A DNA stretch of 38,084 nt from positions 1 through 38,084 of the forward strand of contig JAQURV010000003.1 of assembly GCA_029004355.1 (NCBI GenBank). Reading direction: 5' to 3'. The notes under the pieces are model-generated. The model saw nothing but the letters and a program-made list of their open reading frames with translations. It was not told the DNA's origin and did not search any database. The stretch is from Candidatus Omnitrophota bacterium. Its GTDB lineage: Bacteria > Omnitrophota > Gorgyraeia > 2-01-FULL-45-10. The translations under genes were made by a program, and so were the position numbers. Each line of letters opens with the position of its first letter. Position 1 is the first letter of the stretch. Positions 13,332 through 25,300 of the stretch are shown here, piece by piece.

Positions 13332-16300
13332 ATGTTAGACGCTAGATCTGATAGTTATGTACGGCTAATTTCACGAAAGCCATTCAAGGTGGTAGTATCT
13401 CTTATCACCGTGGTGGCTTTTTTGTTTAATACGGTATCTTATGATATTGCTTGGGCTGGCAGAACGCCCTCAGAGCTTACTAGCGTCGGCTCTGATAGAG
13501 CTGTCAGTCCTGTCAGCCCGGGCATTTTTAAGGAACTTAACGTAGAGACTTTTAACCTTCCTCAATCCTTGGGGACCGTCAAAGATTCATGGTCTCCCTC
13601 CGGTTCGGCCGCCGTCCGGCAGACCGTCATACATATCCAGGATGCCCACTGTAACTACTATGCCCAGCATACGATCGCCGCCATTCTGGAATACCTGACC
13701 AAAGAATATGGCATAAGCGAAGTGAACCTGGAGGGTGGCGCCAGGGAGTATGATCTCTCGACATTCACGAGCATAGATGACAAGGAAGCGCGCGAGCGTA
13801 TTGCCGACCATTTTGTCAAAGAGGGCGTTGTGAGCGGCGCCGAATACTTTGCCGCGAATAATCCGGAAAAAGTGAGCCTCTGGGGCGTAGAAGACCCTAA
13901 GCTTTACATGGAGAACCTTAAAGTATACCGCGATTCGCTCGAATATAAAGACGATACCGATAAACTCCTCAAAAATTTAAATTACATGCTTACTAGTCTT
14001 AAGATGAAGATCTACCCTAAGGATCTTCTAGAGCTTGACTTAAAATATAATCAATATAAGGCCGGGAATATTGAGTTCAAGGATTATTTGAACTATTTAG
14101 CGGCCAATTCGAAGGATAAGCTTATAGACATAAAGGCGTTCCCGAATATCTTTCTCCTGAACCAGGCGTTGAAAGAAGAGAGCGGGATCGATTTTAATAA
14201 GGCCAATAACGAACGCGACCGGCTTATCGATATGCTGGGCAAGAAGCTCTCGAAGAACGGCTTAAAAGAGCTGGTTGAAAAGACCGTGGAATTCAAGGGG
14301 GAACGGATCTCGCAAGGGGAATTCTACCGCTATCTCGTAAATAAGTCGAAAGAGGCTGGTCTTTCGGTCGAAAATTTCCCGGATCTCGAAAAATATATAG
14401 TATATATATCGTCTTATGCCGCTGTCGACAAGGCTAAGATAATCGATGAAGTCGCCGCGCTTGAGAACAAGATCCGCGATTGCCTTATCCGGAACGAAAA
14501 GGAGCGGGAACTCGACAGGCTATCCAGGAATCTTGCCATACTCAAGAACATCTTTAATATCTCCCTGACGAGGGCCGATTATCAATACTACAAAAGTAAC
14601 GAAGCCGCTTTTGCCATGAAAAATTACATCTCCTTCATAAACCGCGAAGCGCCGCTTTGCAATATTAACGCAAAGCTGGACGATGGCATTACCAGGCTGG
14701 ACGGATATCGCGCGGATATCTCGAAGTTCTATCTCTACTCGTTCAAACGTGACGAGGTATTCCTGAAAAAGATGAAGGTCAAGAAGTCCGCCATCATAAT
14801 TACCGGAGGCTTTCATACCGAGAACCTGTGCGAACAGTTAAGGGAGAAGAATATTGCATACATCTCCCTGGTCCCCAACTTCAAAACCTCCGAGGGCTAC
14901 GAATGCCCGTACTATGGGCTCTTGGCCGGGAAGCAGGATACTCTGGATAATCGGATCACAACTGTCCTCGGCTCGTCTCTTGCAGTAGCGAGCATCTGGA
15001 ACGCTCTTGGCGTAGATGTTGAGGGGATGTCGATAAGGAAGCAGTACCAGCGGCAAGCCTGGTTATTGGAAGCCGTGGGCAAGAATGAAAGAGTGGTGCT
15101 CTTCAGGCAGGACGTTGACGGGCTGAAAGAAGTCGTCATAGTCAGGGGGCTGAACGTAGTGGAATTGAGCGCGGAAGAGATCCGGGAGTTTGATCTTCCG
15201 CGGGTCGATGCGGCCAAAGCTCCGGGGGCTGCGCCATTGGTTGATGTCGGCAGGATCACTTCTTCGGAAACCACTTTTATAGGTATAGCTAAATTTTTAC
15301 TCAGTCTGCCGCTCAATATAAATGTCTCGCGAATGACAAATGCGGCAAACCGTCCCGAACTACAGGAAAGAGCGTTAATTGCCACTGCCGTTTTGAATAA
15401 AGGAAAACTGGAAGGATACCTTAGCGAGCATCCCGTTAACTTGACTGAAACATCTCCCGGTCAATTCCTGCTGAACGGCGACGCTAGTTTACTGGCTGTT
15501 GCAAGAGCCGCCGGCATCAAGACTATCCCCGCCATAATCAGCGCGCCATCTGCTGTTGCAGCCGAGCCTGAACTCGCCGCGCCGGCGCAGGAGCCCAACG
15601 TTGTGTCATGGTTCCCCGATGACGGGGAATGGACACAGAATGCATGGTTGAGGGAGGCGGGTATTGCTATATTTGTGGCGGGATCGGTATGGACAATGCT
15701 GCCTATGCTGCCGCTGGCGGGGCTGGAGGGTTACGTTGAATATATAATTTCAGCCGTTGCCGCGATCACTTATAATCTTCCGAATCGTACCAGGGCTCTT
15801 GATCCGAAGGTCCTGTCGCTTACGGCCGGTGTGTTCGGCGCAGCCTACCTTCTTATAACTAATCCGATCCTTGGCCTTATAGCGCTTGTAGGGCTAATGA
15901 TCACTCACCGGCATATCAATCTGCCCGGTCTTTCTCAGCCTGCGGCGCCGCCCGCCATAGCGAAGCCGGAAACGGTAAATGCCGGCCTATTTGTCAGACT
16001 GCGCTCCGGCCTCAATAATCGGTGGAATTCACTTTCTCCAGGCATGAAAATCATAACAGGCGGGTCCATGCTTATCGGGTCATCGATCCTTATCGGCCTG
16101 ACCTTATACGGCACTATTCCCGCCATACCGATATTAACATATATGTTGATGCCGCTCTTTAGCGGTACCGCAGCAGTAGGCGCCGGCGCAACGATGTTGG
16201 GAGCGATGCTGCCTATAGCGAAACCTGCTGCGTCCCGCAAAGCGCCGTCCGTTGCGCCAAGAAAAGGGGTAATCGATATACCCATAGTAACAACTGAAAC

Positions 16301-19300
16301 GCGAAAGCGGCTGATAGCGGACAGGCTGGGAATAGACTTTGACAGGATGGGTGAGTGGGAAAGGAAGAACCCGGCAAAGGCGAAGATCGTAAATGAGAGA
16401 CTGGTTGAGATATCGCAATTGGTAGAGAGGAACCGTGTAAGACTGCAAAAGATGGCCGCCGAAGAGATCGTAGTTGACCCGAACGATCCGCAATTCGCCA
16501 ACCTTTACGCCGAAACGAAAGAGATAATCGACGATCTTCTCCGGGCGTACGGATTCAACCCCGCCAATTTCAATCTCTTCCTTATGGACTCTACGTCCGA
16601 GAATGCTTTTGCTGTTAACTACGGCAATACTATCGGCGTAAATATAGGCCTTATAAAGTTTATCCTTGAGGGGGGAGGGTCTAAAGACGCGTTGGCATTT
16701 GTCCTTGCCCACGAAATACGCCATGTGGCGCAATGGATAGACGATTGCGTAGAGGGCAAGACTCTTGACCCCTTCTACTCTTTGCTGGATCAACCTATTA
16801 AAGAGTACGATGCCGACCTTGCGCTTGAACTTATGGATAAGGCGGGATACAGCGTAAGAGATGCCGGCTTTTTCTTTGACAAGCTCCTTGAGAGGGGCGA
16901 AAAGAAGAAGCCGTTCGCGCGGTATTTCGGTTTTCTATCCCACCCGCCGACGATCGACCGGCTCAGGAAGATCATACGTTCAAGCCGTAAGTATTTCTGG
17001 CTCAATTTCTTCAATAAAGCGAAGATGTTTTCCACAGATGCCCGGGGCGAGGCTCTCAACAACCGGTCAAAGATAAGGCGATTCCAGGAAGAGGTCGCCG
17101 CGTGCAGTACCGTCACTCAAGCCATTGAATGTTTGAGGAATGCCGGGACGAGAGAGGAATTCATCTTCGCATTGATGGTAGCCATTCAGCACCAAACCGG
17201 CGTTAATGTAGCTATAGCCCTGCAGTTATTCTTCAGCAAATTCGATGTAAAGGAAAGTATGCATAAAGAGTTCTACAAAGCCCTCTTCACTACGATAAAA
17301 CAGGATATGGCGCAGATAATGGGACCGAGCCATGTGCGCGGTTGGTATGAGGCGGCGGAAGGCGTTTATCAGGAACTGGAGTTATTATTTGCCTCGGCGC
17401 CTATGTCGGAGATAATTAAATTTTTCAGTATCGAGATGCCAAGATCCATGAAATTTGACATATACGGCAGGGAGATGAAAGAGCGTACGGACATCAATTA
17501 CGCCGCTATCACAAGCGCGACAAGCGCCGCGCTAAAGTCCTACATCGAAAAGCTTGCCAGATCGAAGAGGGATATTAATCTCTCGGAGTTGATAGAACTA
17601 ATAGATTTGTTCAGGATGCGGCGCGCGGAGGGAGATGCCTATAACTCCGCGATGTTATCGCGGGACATAGAGAGCGCATTTGAATCTATGATCCTCGCTT
17701 TCCTTAATATTTTGAATGAGCAGGTGAAGGGCGGAAAGACGGTCTCCGACGCGGACCTTGATAAGATATTTTTATTGATAGAGGACCTGAAAGGTTCTTA
17801 CGGCACAGGTGAAGCGGCCGTAAGCGCGCTCTGTGGATTCATGAAAAATGCGACCCTCGAGAACAAGATCAAGATCATGGAATGGGTAAATAAAGGGGAC
17901 GGCGAAAAAGCGAACGATTACAGGGATTACTTCTTTCATCAGATGGCAAGGAACCCCTCCTTTATAGATATCCTGCCGGGCATGGGACGAGACCCCCGGG
18001 CCGATATAGACGCGCTCTTTTCGTCGCCATATTTTACCAAGCATGCCATCTTTTCAGAAGTCAGGATAGGCGAAAACCAGCAAATGTTCCGTATTAATAT
18101 GCTTATGGCTGCGCTTAAAAACTTAAAGGCCAGGTACGACCTGTCTGATGAGGCGATGCTCGATCTATACGAGTATGTGCTGTCGAAAATGAGCGGTTTT
18201 GTCATAAGGAACGGCATCGGCAGGATATATGAGCGCCCCGGCAAGTTCGGCAGGCTCCGTTCAGCAGGAGGCATATCTGCAGTAGCTGGAGGAAGCGTGG
18301 AGGCCGTTTATAACGAGTTGTATGATGCGATAAAGTGGCTGAAGCCGTTAAAGGCCAGGCTTGCTACAGACCCTGCTATTCCCCAGGATGTGAGTGACGA
18401 CATAAAGACGCTGATATATTTTTATAATTTGGGCGGCGTGCTTGGCTTCAGGGATATAAGGGAGGAATTCGGATATATCCAGGGACGGGCCAGTAACGGT
18501 CGTGGTCCGGCGCTTACACATCGCGACGTAGAAGCTTTTTATAATATGCTCATGTCAAAGAGAGACGGCATTGAGGCACGATATGAAGAGGCTGAGAATT
18601 ACAAGAAGGACGAAAGGTGGAACAAATATACATTGCCGTTCGCGCTCTTCCTGTATGCTGACGGCGCGGCGCTCGATAGGGACCAGATGAGATATCACGG
18701 TTACGACTCGGATGAGAAGACGCGGTTCGGGAGGTTCGAAGGAGAGTTCAGTGATTTTTCAGTAATGAGTTCTTCGCTGGACACAGCCTACTTAAGGACC
18801 CCTGTCGAAAGAGGCAGGGGCGTGAACAGGGTGTTGATGAGCGGTGAAGACGCCGCATCGTTAGCCGGAATTTTCGACTACATACTTTTGTCGGATAAGG
18901 ATTCGGGTGCCCTGTTAAACGAGCTCCTTTCCAGGCTGCCTCCATCCGTTTACAGGAATTTCGCGCTCTACATACTTTTTGCAGAGAAAGTCATGGCCCG
19001 GGAATGCGGTGTCCGGCTGGACCGTTCCCGCATCTTCGAGCTTTCTTACATGCAAGGCGCGATCGACCGGCTCGACGTCGAAAAGAAGAAAACGGTATTG
19101 AGGTTCTTGAGCCGTATCCTGCCGAACATGGTGCCAGACTCCGAGATGGCATGGCTAAACTTCCCTGCGGCTAAAATGGCCGGCGAGGTCGAAGACGATG
19201 AAAAACGCAGGATCGAATCCGAGTACAGGAGAGACGCCGCCAGGTACTATCCCGCGGAATATGCCGAATTTGGCGGGCCGTTGTCCCAGATGGACATCTT

Positions 19301-22300
19301 TACGGGACTCCTGGGTGAAAAATATATACTTGATAACCTTATAGGGTCGCGCAGTCTCACCTTTGCCCGGAAGCTGGATATGATAACGAAGACATTCTTT
19401 GGAAGACGTTCGAATACCAGGGACCGTCTCCTGGCAGAGCTTTTGGAAAAGAACAAAGGTACCATAACGTACTCCGATATAGACAGTGTGCTTCCTAAGT
19501 TCAACAACAGGGACCTTAAAGAAAAGTATGCCCTGCTGGCTTTTGAGAAGAGGAGGCTGGAGGCGCCGCAAGATTTCGACACTCTCGATAAAGAGCTTAA
19601 GATGATACGCAGATATTTCCCCAGGTTATCGCTTACCAGAGACGACATATTACTGCAGCTTATAGATGAAAAAGCTACTCATCCCGATGACGTCAAAAGA
19701 GTACGCAGATATCTGTTAAGGGCACCGGAGAACATAAGGCGAAAGGCGCAGGCGGTTTCTGTCTTCGGCGGCACGGCTTTCGACGCCTATCTGGCCGAGC
19801 AGAAGCCTCAGGATAAGCTGGAATTTCTCTTGTGGGTCTTCAGGATGACGAACGAAAAACCTTTCTTTATCAAGCGGTTCGAGCACGAATACAATATCAA
19901 CCTGGATGTTCTGCGCGATATGCTGGCAAAAAAATCCGTCGGCCATTACGAGAATATCGGCGAAAGTTTTATGGACGAATTCCTGGAGAAGATACTCATA
20001 GGAGAGAAGGGCATATTCTTCGATCAGGATGCGAACGACAGGTTCTTTGTCGCATTATATGAAAAGATAATGCCCGGAGAGACCGACAGGCTGATGAAGG
20101 CGGTATATGATATGACGTTCAGCAAGGCCGATCCCGACCGCAAATTCGAGATAGTCTCCGCGCTATTGAAAAATTATTCAAAAGAAAGGGAAGTTACCGA
20201 AGGGTCTGTCAGGGGCCGGGCCGTAAGGATATTCCTCTCATCGCTGGGGCTCGTAGGGGCAAAGATGGGACAGTTCCTCTCCTCCAACGAAGATGTTCCT
20301 CAGGATATAAGGAAGGAATTGGCAGAGCTTAGGGACCGCGCGGCGCCGCTCAGTAAAGACATAATATTCGATATGATAGCGAAGATTTACGGAAGTTTTG
20401 ACAGGAGCCCCGTGAAAGAGATATTGCAGTGTATAGGCAGGGCATCCGTAAAGGTCGTTTATACGGCTGTTTTAAAAGACGGCAGGCGCGTTGTGATAAA
20501 GATGAAGAGGCCCGATGTCGAGAAGAGGATGGAGCAGGACATAGCGTTCCTGCGCAGTATCATATCCGACCCTGCCGTGAGGAGCGCCCTGGAAGCCAGG
20601 AAGATAAAGATACCGGAACAGCTGGCCGACCGCATATCCGAACTGATACGCGAAGAGATGAACTTCTCGCGGGAGGTGGCCAACCAGAACAGGCTGGCCG
20701 ACAGTTTAAAACCGCGGTTGTCACTGGCAAAGAGGACGCTCAACAGGATCGCGGAATTCAAGATATCCGGGATGTTTAAAACGCCACGCAAGAAATATAA
20801 TTTTACGGTGCCGGCAATATACAAAGTGGAGAACAATACTTTAATAATGGAAGAGGCCGCAAGGGGCCGGTCGATCACCGAGAGGGACGAAGACGGGCTG
20901 ATAGCCGCCGCAAGAGAGCTCTTGAGGCAGATATTTATAGATGGTTTCTACCACGCGGATCCTCACCTCGGTAACATATTTATCGATGACGCGACCGGTA
21001 CAATATTTTTTATCGATGCAGGATCCGCGGCATCGATATCGATCGCGAACAGGTATAAATTGTATCATCTCATGACTGCGCTTTACGATAGCGACAATGC
21101 AAAGGCGCTCAAGTTTGTGAGTAAGATAGCCGGGAGCGGCTTACCCGGACTGGAGCGCGGCATAAGCGCGATAGTCTCTTCCGATGAGAATATAGCGAAA
21201 CAGATAGTAGATATCTTTAAGCTGCTGGAAGATTCCGGCATAAAGGTTGACAAAGATTTCATGTCTATCCTGACATGTTTCGGCAAAGGCAAGCAGTTAT
21301 TCGACAAGGCGCTGCGGCCGAAGAAAAAGGCGCAAAGTGTCAAGGCTCCGCCCGCGGATATGGGCGGCAACTTCATCCCTATGGTGGACGGCGGCATGTT
21401 CGATGACGCCGCAACATCGCTTGTAGTGGCATGGGAATACAGGAATAGAGGGCCGATGTATGAAAATGCGTGGCGTAACCTGATAAGCGACCTCGGCGCC
21501 ATAGATGCGGACAGGCGGAGTGCAGTTATGGCAGCGCTGAAGATACAAAACCCGGCTGCGTGGGAAGCCGCGAACAAGGAGCTTGGGACCGCAAGTGTTA
21601 CTACTGCAGCGCCGCTCACTGCCGGAGCCGCCGAAGCGATGCTGCCTGCCGAAGAAAAAGGCGCCGTTAAACTACCTGAAAAGAAGCTGGAGAGCTGGTT
21701 AGTCGCCCGCGGGCAGAAACCGCCGATCAAATGGACGGTGGCGGGGGCATTGATGGACCGGGTGCTGTTGATAGGCGATTTCGATACTTCGGATCAATCC
21801 GTGCAGAATAATATATCCGCTCTGTTCATGCGGCAGGAACCGGGTGGCGCCGCGGCTATTGAAGAGGTGCTGGACGGATGTTCGGTAAAGCCGCAGGAGG
21901 TCCTGGATATAATCCTTGAGAGAAGACCGGTTGAGGTCCGCCAACTCGGCAAGGGCGGTTTCCGGTATGTCAACCATATCATTATAGAAACTACGAGCCG
22001 AAAATTCCATTTTACAGCCAGCACAAATTACGATCCGGAGGAGGAAGACGACTATCTGCGGACAGAGCAGGAATATAAGAACTTAAAAGAAGTTGAAAAA
22101 TCTCTGCCTAAAGGTCATGAGAACCGTTTCCAGAAGCCGTTTGCCATGCGCGGGTTCAGAATAGGCCAGATCAATTACAGGGTTATTTTTAAGGAGTATA
22201 TACCGGGGACGGACCTGTATAAAATTTTGCAAAAGCGCTTATCGGCGGATCTTACGCCCGATAATATCGATTCTTTATTAGCGGTAATGAAAGATTTCGG

Positions 22301-25300
22301 TTCCTGCTTCGGCGAAGTTTATACAACAACCGGAAGATTTATTACTGACGCCAGGCCGGATAACTTTGTGGCCGACGATTCAGAACTATTTCCGACCGTA
22401 AAGATAATCGATGCAGAGGACCTGAAAGGAATACCGCCGAGTAAAATATTATATTTAGCCGGCGAAGTGCTTACCTCCCTGGAAGCGATTATCGATAAGC
22501 ATCCGATGTCGAGGCGTATAGAACTGACGTATAAAGGCGGCAGGGAAGCGTTAAGGAACGATCTGTGGACAGCTTTCCTGACAGGATTTGTGGAATCATA
22601 TAAAGGGTTGGACCGCGAGGCGCTCTTAAAAGAGATCGGCCGTCCCGGCAGTGAAAGCAGGGAGACGGCTGCGGCTATACTGGGAACGATCCCTGTGATG
22701 CCTGCGCAAGCGCAGGGCGGAGAAGGCAGGATCGTCGCGGGAGCGGGTGGAGCGGCTAATATAGGTAAGGCCGTCAGCCTGTCATTCGCTCCAAGCGATA
22801 CGCCCGAAGATTTTGCTTTCGGCCCGGGCGGTAAATGGCAAGTTAGAGGAGGCAGGGTTACGTTAGGCGACGCTCAGGCAGAGGTAAGGATCATAGCCGG
22901 AGGCTTGACCGACCTGGGAGGTAATCCTATAGATGATGACGGCGTAGTGGTGAGAGGTAAAGACGGCAAGTTCTATATTATCATAAGAGCGGGACCGAAT
23001 AGCGCTGTTGCGCTTACCCACGAATTCATCGCATTCCTCGGAGTAGCAGGCGGAATAAGCGCCACACAAGAGATCGCCCTCCTCCATCAGTTGGCCAAAG
23101 ATAACGAAACCGACCAGGGCCTGCAGGATCTGGTCGCGCAAAGATATGCCACATTAAAAGAAGCCGAAACTCAAGCCGCGCTCGCCAAGTTAAATGAAGG
23201 GGAGGGCGTCGTGGTCGCGGTGAGAGACCAGGCTATGACTGCCGCCGCGGCGAGACTCTCTGCTGCTATGGAGACGCAGTCTTTTATAGCGACCGAACCA
23301 TTTGCTATCCCGGAAGGAGCAAAAGTTATATTTACCCAAGCATTCACAGCTAAAGGTGATGCAAAAGAAGCCATAAGACCTCTCGAGGCCTACTTTGAAC
23401 AAAATTTTGGCCATGAATGGGCGACATTGCTGGTATGGTCTTGCGTTGAGTTGGTTACGAACGGCCGTAAAGCCATAGAGTCCAGGCTGGCATCGGACGC
23501 GTTTGGTCCTCTAGAAAATTTAGACAAAAAGGGCAAACTTACGGCAGAAGAAGAAGCGTTTATTGAAGGAGCCAGGAATATAAGTAATGATAAGACGCGG
23601 GTCACGCTTGTTTGTTATGAGACCCCGGATGGATATATTCGGGTGGTTGTAGCGAATAATGCGGAGCTTAACGAAGATCTGGAGAAGAGAGTAAGCAGCG
23701 CCATGGTCGATCAGGTAGGTTTCGAAAAGATACTGGCTCACAAAGAATCGCCGTCACGCCTGATCGGCGGAGAGGTCGGTCTGCCCGGGGTCCGGGATTC
23801 GGTCGAAGGCGTCAAGATCGATAACATAAAAGGAGAATTATCGTATAGATCGGAAAACGGCTGGACTTCTTTTGAGATGAAACTGCCGAACCCGGTCACT
23901 ACCGCAATAGCTGTCGCGCCGTCAGCGCCGTCCGCGGTATCGTATGCAACGGCTTTTACGCCGGGAGTCTCTTCTGTCAGAGCGATTGGCCCGGATGGGG
24001 CGGAGATGCAGATAACTGTTCATGAGGATCTGGAAGAGATAGAGAGGATAGCCGCGCGGCATAATCTGGTGTTATCTTTTGCGGGCGGAACGGCCCGCCG
24101 GATGATCTCCGGGGATAATCCTGCACCTCAGTATTCCGACATAGACGTCGTGGTCCAGTTCCGGCCCGGTATGGCCGGAACCAGAGGAGTGGATGAGAAG
24201 ATAGTCGAGGTGGAAGCATTTGCCAAAGAGGTCCGCGAAAAGTTCGGCGAAAAAGGACCGCACCTTAAGATGGATATCGCAAATTACTCCCCGAGCGAGA
24301 GGACGGGCTATTGGTACCTTACTCCAAATCCATACGACAGGTTTGTGGATATCCGCGGCGTGACTATCGAACGGATGCTTACGTACCGCGATCAAAACGG
24401 CCAATGGACAGTCAGGGATGATGCGGACGAGCGCGGCGCCTATGTCAGAGATAGCAGAGAGAAGATCCTGCGCCTTACTCCCGTAAGCTTTGAAGGTCCC
24501 GTAACCCCATTTCTTAATCTGGAGTGCCCGTTGCGGTTCGCGCGGATAATGATGGACCGGCCGGGCATAAATGTTGATGAGGCTTCGTGGAATGAACTTA
24601 ATAAATATATAGCGGATAATTTTGATGATCTGGCGCGGGGAAGACAAGAGGTGGCTAAGACGCTTGCCAAAGTCTTTATCTATTACCAGAATATCCAGGA
24701 TATAGCCAAGATAACAAAGATTTTGGGAAGATTGGGCGAAGGCGATAAAAATCTGGCCGTGATGTTCGCCCCTGAGATAACCGCGATATCGAACGCCATC
24801 GCAAGCCGGCCGGCAAACAGCCCGGTCTTTTCGCCCGAAGAGTTGACCGCTGTCGCCGCCGGTGCAACTTCAGGCGTGCAGCCGCTGAAAATCAACCCGG
24901 AAGTCGAGGAGTGGAATTCCCAGTATGGTAAGGCTCTTGCCTGGACAAATACACAGCCCCTGCCTGGCGAGGTAAACTTAAGAGAGACAGAGAAGGAGGT
25001 TGCCAGAGAGACCGCTTCCGCGATCATTGCATTCAACGGAATGCCGGATGTAATAGATGAAGGCCTGCAGAGGGAATTGGCCGATTTTGGCCCCGCCTTC
25101 CCTAATATTGTCGGTCTGCCGGAAAACGAGGCGGTAATAAGGGAGGCCGTTGCCGGATATCTTCGCACGAACGAACCCGGATCCGAAAGTCAGATAGGAG
25201 ACATTACGACCGCCGTACTATTCCTTCTTAAAAATTGGAAGCCCAGGCAAGTCGCATCTAAGCAAATGATCAACGATGAGATATTACAATTGTCTTCGGA

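Noticed and set aside
24072-24647. 191-codon minus-strand frame inside the giant gene
   Set aside because: Antisense to the nucleotidyltransferase region, with no ribosome binding site or domain; several similar shadows exist throughout the giant gene.
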